The translations under genes were made by a program, and so were the position numbers. Below the pieces are notes generated by a model. It did not search any database, was not told the DNA's origin, and saw only the letters and a program-made list of their open reading frames with translations. This document shows, piece after piece, positions 44,446 through 53,484 of a stretch of DNA of 64,000 nucleotides. The DNA is from Candidatus Cottocaccamicrobium excrementipullorum (lineage in GTDB: Bacteria > Bacillota > Clostridia > Lachnospirales > Lachnospiraceae): NCBI GenBank assembly GCA_018713255.1, contig DVFL01000002.1, positions 62,001 to 126,000 of the forward strand. The letters run 5' to 3'. Positions within the stretch are counted from its first letter, which is position 1; every line of letters starts with the position of its first letter.

Positions 44446-46242
44446 TTAACGTCCGCCGCCAGGAGGGCCTCCCGGACCTCCGCCGCCAGGCATTCCGCCC
44501 CGCATCATAAAGGCAGCACTTGAATCTGTAGAAGACTCAGCCACATATACCTCCTGCCCCTCTTCCAGGCCGCTTAAAATTTCTACATAATCATCGCTGA
44601 TCAGGCCGGTTTCCACTTCCACCGCCCGGAATCCAGCGGGAACAGCTCCCTGAGGTTCAGTCACTGAATCATCCTTCACATAAACCTGATTGCCCCGCAT
44701 AAGAGAATCCGCCGGAATCGACAGCGCATTTTCCACTGAATCCAAAATAATCACACCGTCAACATTCATGCCCGGAAGCAGGCTGCCCACTTCATCCATG
44801 GTCACGGTTACTGGATAGTTAGTAACTCCGTTTGCCGCTGTGCTCTGAAGGCTGACATTGGTTACTGTTCCGGTGAAGGTCTGCCCTTCAATGGCATCTG
44901 CAGTGACTTCCACTTTTTGCCCCACTTCTACCTTCTGAATATCCAATTCGTCGATGGACATCTCAAAGGTTAAGGAAGAAAGGTCGTAAATCACTGCCAT
45001 AACCGTGTTGCTGCTTCCGCTTCGGTCAATATTATCTCCTACCTTTGAGGTTTTGGTAATAATCTGGCCGGAAATCGGCGCTGTAATCGTATAATTATCG
45101 TAGCTGTTCTGGGTGCTTTCCAGCTGATTCTGGGCGGACTCCACACTGGCCTCCGCGTTATCCAGAGAGTTCTCATAATTATCCAGAATATCCGCAGCAG
45201 AACTGGGAGTAATTTGAAAAATTGGTGTTCCTGTTGTGACATAAGAGCCTTCGCTGACTAACAGAGACTCTACTTCAACAGTTCCGTCAATATTTCCTGT
45301 CATCACCGTATCTACCGTAGGCTCAAACGATCCTTCCTGGGCGCAGTAACAATCAGCTACCACAGCAGTGGCCGTCATGTTCGTGGTCAGACCTCCTGGA
45401 TTGGCTACCTGAATGGTTACATATCGAACCAGCGTCCCTCCAGTCAGCACCTCCTCAAGAGCGCTGACTGCAGATACAGTGCCGTTTAACTGCTCGCCGG
45501 TATCAGAAAGAGTGACAAGAGCTGTCATTCCCGGAGCAATAACAGCCGCTTCGCCTGATAAGAACGGAACCCTCAGTTCCATAATCTGGTCATTGTAGAT
45601 GCTGCAGATCTGGGTGTTGGAACCTACCTGATCGCCTACATCAATCAAAAGATCTTTAACATATCCGGTTTTTGTTGCTTTATATGTATTGCCGCTTAAT
45701 TTTGCCTGAATCTCGTTGTAATCCTTCAGCGCATCCTGATAATTCTTCTGCGCCCGAGTCAGAGAATTATTGGCGGAGGTTAGCTGAGATTCCATGCTGC
45801 TGGAATCAATCACATACAGCACCTGCCCTTTTTCCACCTGATCCCCTTCTTCAAAATCGGCGGAAACTACTTCTCCTTCCACCAGAGAAGTAATCTCATA
45901 AGTATCTTTGGGCTGCAGCGTTCCAGAGGAAGACAGCTCTGAAGTGATTGTTCTCCGCTCAACCGTAGCCGTTCTCTGCTGTCCGGCTGAGGCAGCCGCC
46001 ATCTGCGCCTCCTGAGCCCGTCTCCGTCCATTCAGCCAGAGAATTCCTACCAGGACGACCACAACTCCTGCAGCAATGATGCGCTTATTTCTCTTCTTTT
46101 TTCTCTTGGATAATTTTGAGGAAGGGATGGTTTCCCCTTCTGCCGGCTTTTTCGCCTCCTGCTTTTTCCGGCCTAAGACAGGGAGTTTTATCCCCTTTTT
46201 TCCCCCTTCCTCCTTTGCCTGATTCTCCTTACGCTCTTCCAT
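44446..46242 (-). CDS. HlyD/MacA-like efflux adaptor (YknX-type)
   Basis: A 598-residue membrane-fusion-type adaptor. A cytosolic Lys-rich start and one transmembrane helix (about 53-70) lead to an outside part with barrel-sandwich halves (ITSLVEGEVVSADFEEGDQVEKGQVLYVID and TITAPISGQIITKTSKVGD), a coiled-coil hairpin (about 335-385) and beta-barrel domains. The C-terminus is Gly/Pro-rich (MRGGMPGGGGPGG). In a Gram-positive it pairs with the MacB-like ATPase and permease rather than an outer-membrane channel. It starts 18 nt after the SLH gene. Confidence 0.9.
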   Translation of the reverse strand: MEERKENQAKEEGGKKGIKLPVLGRKKQEAKKPAEGETIPSSKLSKRKKKRNKRIIAAGVVVVLVGILWLNGRRRAQEAQMAAASAGQQRTATVERRTITSELSSSGTLQPKDTYEITSLVEGEVVSADFEEGDQVEKGQVLYVIDSSSMESQLTSANNSLTRAQKNYQDALKDYNEIQAKLSGNTYKATKTGYVKDLLIDVGDQVGSNTQICSIYNDQIMELRVPFLSGEAAVIAPGMTALVTLSDTGEQLNGTVSAVSALEEVLTGGTLVRYVTIQVANPGGLTTNMTATAVVADCYCAQEGSFEPTVDTVMTGNIDGTVEVESLLVSEGSYVTTGTPIFQITPSSAADILDNYENSLDNAEASVESAQNQLESTQNSYDNYTITAPISGQIITKTSKVGDNIDRSGSSNTVMAVIYDLSSLTFEMSIDELDIQKVEVGQKVEVTADAIEGQTFTGTVTNVSLQSTAANGVTNYPVTVTMDEVGSLLPGMNVDGVIILDSVENALSIPADSLMRGNQVYVKDDSVTEPQGAVPAGFRAVEVETGLISDDYVEILSGLEEGQEVYVAESSTDSSAAFMMRGGMPGGGGPGGPPGGGR

Positions 46243-46260
46243 GTTCTAACCTCACTCTGC

Positions 46261-47367
46261 TTAATCTTCCAAGAAATCAGTTACCCGATAAGTGACATCG
46301 CCATCTTCGTTTTCTGCAGATCCGCTGCACACCAAGATAACATCCTCGCCAACCTCCACGGTTCCATAAATGGAAAACGCAAACTGAAGATCTGAGGTCG
46401 TCAGTTCACATTCATAGGTTTCTCCGTCATCAGAAGTGATGGTCACCGCCGTAGGCGTCATCACATCAGAAGATTGATAATAGATATTGGTAACTTCTCC
46501 ACTGATTACCCGATTTCCTGTGGTGCTGCTTGCTTCTTCTGTATAAACCCATACCGTCTTCGCTGAACTGTTATAATAGATCAGCAAATACCCATACTCG
46601 TTCAGCGCTGCATTAACCGCAGATCGGGAAGCTGATTCTCCATTAATAAAGAAGCTGGCCTCATCCAAATCAAAGGGCACCTGATTTGACAGCTTTTTCC
46701 GTTTATTAACCAAATACGGGCCTTTAACTGTTGTATCCAGCATTTCCAATGGATTAAGCTCATCGTCAGAACTTAAGGTCAAATCAAAAATTGTGCCGTA
46801 AATTTGCTGAGAATCCTTCGGTTCCGTTTTCAGCAGGTTATAAAACAGGTTAATACAATTATCCTCCGTTAAGATTTCTGTTCCCTGCATATTTCCCAGC
46901 TCTTCATCAAGCTCAAGGAATTTAAACTTGGCCATTCGGCTTCCATTCTGATCTCCCGTAAAATCATCATTGGTGTACCCTAACACCGCTAATACTGCCC
47001 AAGCTGCATCCTGCAGCGTAATATATTCATCTGGCTTAAACTGGCCTCCAAGATATCCCTTCATCCATCCCTGCCTGGCAGCAATGCGAATATAGGGCGC
47101 ATAAACACTGTCCACCGGCACATCGGCAAACACAGAGACAGGTACAGTACTGCTGACCGTGCTCCGATATTCTGAAGCCTTCACCAGCATAGAAGCAAAC
47201 TCAGCCCGGCTTATATAACGGCTTCCGTCACCTGGATTCATAATTCCCGTCAGCTGAATCACCTTCTTGCGCAAATCATATGTAGTCGTCGCCATGGCAT
47301 CGGCAGGAAAGGCGGAAACAGCCGTAGCAGCAAGTAAGATTGAAGAAACAAGTTGTTTAGAAGTCAT
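46261..47367 (-). CDS. SLH-domain surface protein
   Basis: A 368-residue exported protein. A signal peptide (about 1-26, ending near ADAMA) is followed by SLH-type repeats (about 40-150; RAEFASMLVKASEYRS and ITLQDAAWAVLAVLGYT). The remaining C-terminal region is beta-rich and unassigned. SLH domains anchor proteins to secondary cell-wall polymers. Lying 18 nt before the adaptor gene and behind the same promoter, it may link the efflux machine to the wall or be co-regulated with it. The C-terminal function is unknown. Confidence 0.85.
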   Translation of the reverse strand: MTSKQLVSSILLAATAVSAFPADAMATTTYDLRKKVIQLTGIMNPGDGSRYISRAEFASMLVKASEYRSTVSSTVPVSVFADVPVDSVYAPYIRIAARQGWMKGYLGGQFKPDEYITLQDAAWAVLAVLGYTNDDFTGDQNGSRMAKFKFLELDEELGNMQGTEILTEDNCINLFYNLLKTEPKDSQQIYGTIFDLTLSSDDELNPLEMLDTTVKGPYLVNKRKKLSNQVPFDLDEASFFINGESASRSAVNAALNEYGYLLIYYNSSAKTVWVYTEEASSTTGNRVISGEVTNIYYQSSDVMTPTAVTITSDDGETYECELTTSDLQFAFSIYGTVEVGEDVILVCSGSAENEDGDVTYRVTDFLED

Positions 47368-47415
47368 CGCTTTACTCCTCTCTGAACATTTCCCTGGGAT
47401 TTATTTTACTGTAAC

Positions 47416-47449
47416 ATTGTATTGTGTTCATTTTGTGTTCATCTGACAA
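47416..47449 (-). promoter_or_regulatory. Direct-repeat promoter region of the SLH-efflux operon
   Basis: TTGTGTTCA occurs twice on the + strand (47422-47430 and 47433-47441), exactly 11 bp apart, and TACAAT (47421-47416, minus) follows directly. A TTGTCA further upstream is too far (22 bp) to be its -35. This is the layout of an OmpR-type activator site. Confidence 0.5.
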
Positions 47450-47500
47450 CTATTTTTTTTGATTTATTGTATTTTTTTTCGTACATTTCCCCTAAAAAGC

Positions 47501-47563
47501 AAAAAAACGGTGCTGTATCCCCCATTCACCACACACTTCTGGAAAATGCAGGTATACAGCATC
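47501..47563 (-). terminator. Terminator of the patatin-like gene
   Basis: GGTGCTGTAT (47509-47518) pairs with ATACAGCATC (47554-47563) with one G-T pair. On the minus strand it is followed by seven T. Confidence 0.75.
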
Positions 47564-47581
47564 GCCATTTTCATCTTATTC

Positions 47582-48517
47582 TTAACTGTTCTCCACAGCC
47601 GCTTTCGTCTGTCCCAGAATCTGATTCTCCTTCTCAATTACTTCAGGAATAACCTCCGGCACCGGGATTTCCAGATATCGGCATAAATCATCCAGCCTTT
47701 CCTGGGTAATCCGCCGTCCAGAACCGTAAAGCTCTTGAAGCTTCATTTTATCTCGCTCAAACCGGGAAACCTTCACTGGTTCATCCGGCCGGATAATCAA
47801 CAGCTTTCCTTCTTCTTCCAGCCGGTCCATCTCCTCCTGCATCCGATTATACCGGTCAGGAATCTCTTCGATGGATTGCAGCAGTTGGGGCAGAGGAGCA
47901 AAATATCGCCGAAAAGCTCTCTGCGTCCACTGATCTGTAGGTTTCTTGCGAAATCCCTTGTTCCTGGTCAGAACCACAACCACCTTATCATATCCTCGGT
48001 CAAAGGCTCTCTGATAAGCAATGGGCATCGACAGCCCGCCGTCCAGATACTGCTTTCCTTCCACCTTTACCATATGCGAAAGAATAGGAAGACTGCTGGA
48101 AGCCTGAACTGCCTTTAGCATATCGCTGCAGGATTTGCTGCTGAAATATTCCGGCTGGCCGGTCCGGCATCTGGTTGCCACCGCCTCAAGTTCCTGGGGA
48201 GACTGGTTAAAGGCTTCGAAATCAAAGGGAACCAGCTTCTGGCTCAATTCGCCGAACATGAATTCAAAGCTGAAAATTTCTCTCTTTTTCACCATATTCC
48301 GAAAGCTCATAAACCGCTTGTCGTGGAGGTAATCCAGATCAACTTTAAGCGAACGGCCAGGCTGATCACTGAGATAGCTGAGAGCATTCATGGAACCTGC
48401 CGACACTCCGTTCACATAGGAAAACTTGATCCCATGTTCCATCAGTACATCCAGCACTCCGGCGGTAAATAACCCTCTTAAGGAACCGCCTTCCAAAACT
48501 AACGCGCCATTTACCAT
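47582..48517 (-). CDS. Patatin-like phospholipase
   Basis: A 311-residue cytosolic lipid acyl hydrolase of the RssA/YqhO-like patatin group. It shows the oxyanion box EGGSLRG, the nucleophile elbow GVSAGS (GxSxG) and the catalytic Asp in YLDGGLSMPI. The ATG at 48517 (MVNGALVLEGG) has GGAGGAA 9 nt upstream; a TTG seven codons earlier is in frame but close to no site. It lies after metY by about 39 nt and may share its transcript. The physiological lipid is unknown. Confidence 0.9.
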   Translation of the reverse strand: MVNGALVLEGGSLRGLFTAGVLDVLMEHGIKFSYVNGVSAGSMNALSYLSDQPGRSLKVDLDYLHDKRFMSFRNMVKKREIFSFEFMFGELSQKLVPFDFEAFNQSPQELEAVATRCRTGQPEYFSSKSCSDMLKAVQASSSLPILSHMVKVEGKQYLDGGLSMPIAYQRAFDRGYDKVVVVLTRNKGFRKKPTDQWTQRAFRRYFAPLPQLLQSIEEIPDRYNRMQEEMDRLEEEGKLLIIRPDEPVKVSRFERDKMKLQELYGSGRRITQERLDDLCRYLEIPVPEVIPEVIEKENQILGQTKAAVENS

Positions 48518-48555
48518 AAATCTGCTTTCCTCCGTCAATCCTTAGCCTCTAGCGC

Positions 48556-49836
48556 TCAGTCATCCAGAGCCTGACGGATATCTTCTATGATATCCTCTGC
48601 ATTCTCAATTCCCACGCTGAAGCGGATCATTGCAGGATCCACTCCTGCCTCCACCAGCTGTTCATCACTTAACTGACGGTGGGTGTGGCTGGCCGGGTGA
48701 AGAACACAGGTCTTCGCATCCGCCACATGAGTGGCGATAGAGGCCAGCTTAAGTTTATCCATGAATGCGGCTGCAGCAGCTCTTCCTCCCTTTAAGCCGA
48801 AGGAAATTACGCCGCAGGTGCCGTTAGGCATATATTTCTGGGCCAGTTCATAATACTGATCTCCAGGAAGTCCTGGATATTTCACCCAGGCCACATCTTC
48901 TCTGCTCTGAAGGTACTGAGCAACCTTAAGAGCGTTCTCACAATGTCTTGGCATCCGCAGATGGAGACTTTCCAGTCCTGCATTCAGAAGGAATGCGTTC
49001 TGCGGAGATTGGATAGCCCCAAGATCACGCATCAGCTGGGCAGTAGCCTTGGTGATAAATGCGCCTTTTCCAAACCGCTCCGTATAAATAATCCCGTGGT
49101 AGGACTCATCCGGCGTGGTCAATCCTGGGAATTTATCCTTATGGGCATCCCAGTCGAAGTTTCCGCTGTCCACAATGCATCCTCCTACCGCCATGGCATG
49201 GCCGTCCATGTATTTGGTGGTGCTGTGGGTTACAATATCTGCCCCCCACTCAAAAGGTCTGCAGTTGATTGGCGTAGCAAAAGTATTATCCACAATCAGG
49301 GGAACGCCATGACTGTGAGCCAGGTGAGCGAACTTCTCAATATCCAGCACCACTAAGGCCGGATTGGCAATGGTTTCCGCGAACACACATTTGGTGTTGG
49401 GCTTAATGGCCTTAGCCAGCTCCTCTTCAGGAAGGTCCGGGTCAACCAGGGTAGTCTCAATGCCGAACCGCTTCAGGGTAACAGTGAGCAGATTGCTGGT
49501 GCCTCCGTAAATCGTAGCGGAGCTGACCACATGATCTCCTGCAGAACAAATATTAATAATGGCGAAGAAATTCGCCGCCTGGCCGGAAGAGGTAAGCATA
49601 GCTGCCGCTCCCCCTTCCATCTCGCAGATCTTAGCGGCCACTGCGTCATTGGTGGGATTCTGCAGACGGGTATAGAAATAACCTTCCGCCTCCAAATCGA
49701 ACAGCTTTCCCATCTCCTCGCTGGTGGAGTATTTAAAGGTAGTGCTCTGATAAATCGGAAGCTGCCTTGGTTCTCCGTTTCCCGGCTGCCATCCCCCCTG
49801 AATACATGTAGTTTCAATGGAACGTGATTTACTCAT
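48556..49836 (-). CDS. metY: O-acetylhomoserine (thiol)-lyase / MetY
   Basis: A PLP enzyme that makes homocysteine (with sulfide) or methionine (with methanethiol) from O-acetylhomoserine. The 426 residues are typical for MetY, longer than MetB. The PLP lysine lies in HSTTKYMDGHA and the Asp in VDNTFATPINCRP. The ATG at 49836 (MSKSRSIETTCIQGG) has CAGGAGG upstream; the frame extends 27 codons further without a site. No SAM riboswitch lies in the 90-bp gap upstream; a weak promoter (TTGTTG with TGATAG, 17 bp) may be there. Confidence 0.94.
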   Translation of the reverse strand: MSKSRSIETTCIQGGWQPGNGEPRQLPIYQSTTFKYSTSEEMGKLFDLEAEGYFYTRLQNPTNDAVAAKICEMEGGAAAMLTSSGQAANFFAIINICSAGDHVVSSATIYGGTSNLLTVTLKRFGIETTLVDPDLPEEELAKAIKPNTKCVFAETIANPALVVLDIEKFAHLAHSHGVPLIVDNTFATPINCRPFEWGADIVTHSTTKYMDGHAMAVGGCIVDSGNFDWDAHKDKFPGLTTPDESYHGIIYTERFGKGAFITKATAQLMRDLGAIQSPQNAFLLNAGLESLHLRMPRHCENALKVAQYLQSREDVAWVKYPGLPGDQYYELAQKYMPNGTCGVISFGLKGGRAAAAAFMDKLKLASIATHVADAKTCVLHPASHTHRQLSDEQLVEAGVDPAMIRFSVGIENAEDIIEDIRQALDD

Positions 49837-49927
49837 ATGCGAATCCTCCTGCTTTCTGTCTGTAAAGTCTTCATCTCGCTGATGATTCTTGCATAAGTCT
49901 ATCACAATTTTTTCCATCCCACAACAA

Positions 49928-52051
49928 TTACTTTTCGAAGTCCTGAATTACAAAATCCGGCACTCTGTCTTTCAGGAAGGTTCCGTTCAGTTCCATCTCC
50001 TCTCCGTTCTCCTCTTTTAACGTGACAGTCAAATCGTATTCCGGCTCCTGAAGAACCAGGGAATTGTTCGTTTCATAAGAAACAAAACCTTCCATCAGGC
50101 TTCGGATCTGATCCGGATCGTCATAGATCTTGATGACAGGATCAGCGGTATATACCTGGGAATAGGTGACTCCTGCTGAATCTACATGAACTCCGTGTTC
50201 TATCTGCTGGCTGTAAGCCACCTTTACCTCGGTTACGTTTTCCCCGGTTAATATTCTTCCCGTCTCCACGCCGCATGCCTTCAGCGCTTCTATGGTTTTG
50301 GTAAAGGAAGGGTATACTGGATACTTGTACCCTGAATACCGGTAATGCTCATAATATCTCACCGGAATATCCGGATTCTCCGGATCCAGAATATGCTTAT
50401 CCTCATCGGAAATCAGAAGAAGACTTCCTATGGGCGCTTCTTCTTTCCTCTGGCTGAGAGACAAGGCTGCCGCCTCTTCCTGATATGCCCGATATACGGC
50501 AATCCTCTGCGCTTCAGTTCCCGGCACCCTTTCCATGGCCAAGCCGTTGTCCTGATAAGCCAGATTCTTAGCAGCCTCCTGCTCATCCAGGGCAATTCCC
50601 GGATACAGAACAGCTTTATAAGCCGGATCCGTATAAATCCTGTCTGCCGCCTCAATCACCGGCTCAAGGTCCATGCGGTAAGCCCGGTAAACCTTTCGTC
50701 CGCCTTTCAGAGTATAGCATACTGTCACATAATCCATATTGTCATAAGACCATTCTCCCTTTTCCAGGAGCTCAGTCTGCCGAATTCCCTCCCCGGCGAT
50801 TTCAAGGAGAGCCGGAATATCAGAAATCTCTCCGTTTTCCAAGAGATAATCCCGTCCTGATTCATAGATGTTTTTCGGATTGTAAGTTACCCAGTAATCC
50901 ATATCAAAATCAATAGAAGCCTGCTGAATATCCCCTTCCCCAGGAAGATAAGCGTCATAATGCAGCACATCAAAATGGAAACTCAGCAAAACAGCCAGCA
51001 CCACTGCCATGCAGGCTGCCATCGCCTTTTCATGGCAGAACAGCCGCTTAAAATCGCTGTGGTAGATCACTTCAATGATACAATGGGAAATCACCACTCC
51101 GGCCACTGCTCCGAAGACGCCCCAGCCCAGACTGTCGTTCATGGCCTGGAAAAACAAAGCTGAGGCTAAGCCGAAGGGAATCACCAGCATAATCTTTATT
51201 ACCTGAGAGGGCAGCCAGAAAGCCATGGTTTTCCCCGCCGCTTCAGAAGGACGCTTTTGGTATAAAAACAGACTTACCGCCAAAGCGCCAAAAATTCCCA
51301 GGACAAATCCCAGAATCCGTCCTGCCCTCATCCCTTCAGACATGGCTCTGATCACACAGCCCCCCGGAGTTAGTTTTAAAAACAAGGTATTAAACAAATT
51401 GGGGGTGCTGTAGTAGGTATGAAAACTTTGGGAGCATAATGCCTCGATCAAAGCTCCCACTGCCGGAAAAAACAAAGAAAATACAGCGGTGCCAAGAACG
51501 GCAGCAATTCTTGTCCCGGTAAACATCACTGCCAACACCGTAAAGCTATAAATCATCACATAGCATACCATGTGGCACAGCCAGGATTTCGCCCCGAGAA
51601 TGATCAAATTCGGAGAAAGTACTTTTCCTGCTGCCGCTACAGCCAGAGATGCTCCCACAGCCACCAGATAGACCAGACTCGGGATCAGAATCCCGGAAGT
51701 AAAATTCACCCCGAACCACATCTGCCGTTTAACAGGAAGACTATGATAAAAATCCACCTGTTTTCTGCTCTGCAGATAAGAGAATTCAGCAATTCCCAAG
51801 ATTACTGCTCCCACCGCCAGAATGATCATCACCAAAGGATAGCTGGTTCCAAATCCCACGATGGTCTCTGCCATTTTTACCCGAGCTTCCATTATCTTAT
51901 CCAAAGGCTGCTGATCATTGATATTGCTGATCTGCATGGCAAATGCCACCGGCATCACAAAAAATAAGGTCAGGCCTGCCAAAGCCGCGGCCCAGGCTTT
52001 CCGTTTTATCTCTTCCCAGAGAAGCTTAAAGAATAAGCGATTTGATGTCAT
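49928..52051 (-). CDS. Large ABC-2-type permease of the YtrA-linked transporter (DUF6449-like C-terminus)
   Basis: About 707 residues. The N-terminal half (about 1-355) has some ten hydrophobic helices of an ABC-2-like permease. The C-terminal half (about 375-705) is a soluble extracytoplasmic domain with no motif that I recognise by residue, resembling those annotated as DUF6449. The ATG at 52051 (MTSNRLFF) has GGAGG 8 nt upstream, and the reading frame overlaps the ATPase gene by 26 bp. It is the probable membrane partner of the ATPase. No substrate can be read. Confidence 0.8.
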   Translation of the reverse strand: MTSNRLFFKLLWEEIKRKAWAAALAGLTLFFVMPVAFAMQISNINDQQPLDKIMEARVKMAETIVGFGTSYPLVMIILAVGAVILGIAEFSYLQSRKQVDFYHSLPVKRQMWFGVNFTSGILIPSLVYLVAVGASLAVAAAGKVLSPNLIILGAKSWLCHMVCYVMIYSFTVLAVMFTGTRIAAVLGTAVFSLFFPAVGALIEALCSQSFHTYYSTPNLFNTLFLKLTPGGCVIRAMSEGMRAGRILGFVLGIFGALAVSLFLYQKRPSEAAGKTMAFWLPSQVIKIMLVIPFGLASALFFQAMNDSLGWGVFGAVAGVVISHCIIEVIYHSDFKRLFCHEKAMAACMAVVLAVLLSFHFDVLHYDAYLPGEGDIQQASIDFDMDYWVTYNPKNIYESGRDYLLENGEISDIPALLEIAGEGIRQTELLEKGEWSYDNMDYVTVCYTLKGGRKVYRAYRMDLEPVIEAADRIYTDPAYKAVLYPGIALDEQEAAKNLAYQDNGLAMERVPGTEAQRIAVYRAYQEEAAALSLSQRKEEAPIGSLLLISDEDKHILDPENPDIPVRYYEHYRYSGYKYPVYPSFTKTIEALKACGVETGRILTGENVTEVKVAYSQQIEHGVHVDSAGVTYSQVYTADPVIKIYDDPDQIRSLMEGFVSYETNNSLVLQEPEYDLTVTLKEENGEEMELNGTFLKDRVPDFVIQDFEK

Positions 52052-52925
52052 AACCAGCCACCTCCGTCTCACTGATAAAGATTTCTTCCAGGGATAAAGG
52101 AATCATTTCGAAAAACAGGGGGTCATAAGACTCCATCCAATTTGTAATCTCCTTTTCCTCTCCCCTCACCGTCAGCGTATAAATACTGCCGCTCTGCTCT
52201 GTCTTTACAATATCCAGAGCTTTCAGATCTTCTGCCTTCATTCCCGGCTTTAACACGCACTGAATCTTATGGAGATTCAGCTTCATCTCATCCAGATCCT
52301 TAGACAGGAGAATTCCGCCCCGGTGAAGAAGCCCCACATGATCACAGATATCCTCCAGCTCCCGAAGATTGTGGGAAGCAATAATGGGCGTCAGATTTCT
52401 CTCCGCCATGTCGTTGGCAAACAAGCTCTTTACCGTCTGACGCATCACAGGGTCCAAACCATCAAAGGTCTCATCGCAAAACAGATAATCTGTCCCGGCA
52501 CATAATCCGCAGATCACAGAAAGCTGTTTTTTCATGCCTTTAGAAAACGCAGAAATCTTTCGGTCCTTCTTTAAGCCAAAGCTTCCCAGCAAATGATAAA
52601 ACCGTTTCTGATCAAACCCCGGATAAATGCAGGCGTAAAACAGCTTCAGCTCCTCCGGCGTACCGTTGCTGAAAAAATACTGGTCATCAGAAATATAGAA
52701 AAACCTGGATTTTACGCTGGGATTTTCCCACACTCCTTCCCCGTCAATAGTAATGCTTCCTTCATCAGGCTTAAGAATTCCGCTGACCATTCTGAGAAAA
52801 GTGCTCTTTCCTGAACCATTAGTTCCAATAAGCCCAAATACATTTCCTTCCTTTATCTCTGCAGTGATATGATCCACCGCCACAATATCCTCAAATCGTT
52901 TCGTTACATTCTCTGCCCGGATCAA
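52026..52925 (-). CDS. ABC transporter ATP-binding protein (YtrB-like)
   Basis: A 299-residue ATPase with Walker A GTNGSGKST, a weak signature FSKGMKKQ, Walker B LFCDETFDGLDP and the switch His ASHN. The Cys-Asp-Glu Walker B and KGMKKQ match the YtrB/YhcG group regulated by GntR-type repressors. The start overlaps the GntR stop in ATGA, so translation is coupled. With the large permease it forms one exporter or cell-envelope stress transporter. Confidence 0.9.
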   Translation of the reverse strand: MIRAENVTKRFEDIVAVDHITAEIKEGNVFGLIGTNGSGKSTFLRMVSGILKPDEGSITIDGEGVWENPSVKSRFFYISDDQYFFSNGTPEELKLFYACIYPGFDQKRFYHLLGSFGLKKDRKISAFSKGMKKQLSVICGLCAGTDYLFCDETFDGLDPVMRQTVKSLFANDMAERNLTPIIASHNLRELEDICDHVGLLHRGGILLSKDLDEMKLNLHKIQCVLKPGMKAEDLKALDIVKTEQSGSIYTLTVRGEEKEITNWMESYDPLFFEMIPLSLEEIFISETEVAGYDIKSLIL

Positions 52926-53338
52926 TCTTTATTCCCCCTTTCTGTCTCCTGTCCGCTGCTCTTCAGATGAATATCCGCCATCGTTTCCGCCTGAGCCGTT
53001 AACGTATTCATCTCTTCCCGGGTAATTCCCAGGGAATATCCTTCTGCCGCCATACGCAAAAACTCCTCTCTCCATCCAGCCTTCTGCTGATCTAAAAGCT
53101 GTCCTGTATCTGCCACAAAGCTTCCGCGGCCTTTTATGGTGTAAATATACCCCTGCTGCTCCAGCTGGCTGTAAGCTCTCTGAATTGTATTAGGATTAAT
53201 CGAAAGCGCAATCGCCTGGCTCCGCACCGACGGCATCTGGGTATCTGCCGGAAGCACGCCCCGGATGATCAACTCCTTAAACCGTTCTGCCACCTGTTCA
53301 TACAGCGGCCTTCGGTCCTTATAATCTAAAACGATCAC
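52922..53338 (-). CDS. GntR-family regulator, YtrA subfamily
   Basis: A 138-residue repressor. The winged helix (about 10-75; MPSVRSQAIALSINPNTIQRAYSQLEQQGYIYTIKGRGSFV) is followed by only a short helical tail, the hallmark of YtrA-type proteins that govern ABC transporters. The start is a GTG at 53338 with GAAAGGAG upstream. It leads the regulator-ATPase-permease operon and probably represses it through the palindrome at 53399-53429 until cell-wall-active compounds appear. Confidence 0.92.
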   Translation of the reverse strand: MIVLDYKDRRPLYEQVAERFKELIIRGVLPADTQMPSVRSQAIALSINPNTIQRAYSQLEQQGYIYTIKGRGSFVADTGQLLDQQKAGWREEFLRMAAEGYSLGITREEMNTLTAQAETMADIHLKSSGQETERGNKD

Positions 53339-53398
53339 AAATTGACTCCTTTCCGCTGTTCCATCGCAGCATTTGCCGGAACAGCTGTATTATGTGGA

Positions 53399-53429
53399 TT
53401 AACTGTATTAATAATCTTAATACAGTTAA
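53399..53429 (-). promoter_or_regulatory. Perfect palindromic operator upstream of the YtrA-like operon
   Basis: TTAACTGTATTAA (53399-53411), five bases, TTAATACAGTTAA (53417-53429): perfect 13-bp arms. On the minus strand a possible promoter (TTGCTA, 17-18 bp, TTATTAAT) overlaps it, so binding would block transcription. It is the likely site of the GntR regulator. Confidence 0.8.
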
Positions 53430-53435
53430 TATAGC

Positions 53436-53467
53436 AAAAAGAAACGGTCCCGTCAAGGAACCGTTTC
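53436..53467 (-). terminator. Terminator of the GntP gene
   Basis: GAAACGGT (53441-53448) with ACCGTTTC (53460-53467). On the minus strand five T follow (53440-53436). Confidence 0.85.
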
Positions 53468-53484
53468 TTACGTTTTTCGAAACA

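Noticed and set aside
49837-49927. SAM riboswitch upstream of metY
   Set aside because: The gap is about 90 bp, without an S-box core or a terminator.
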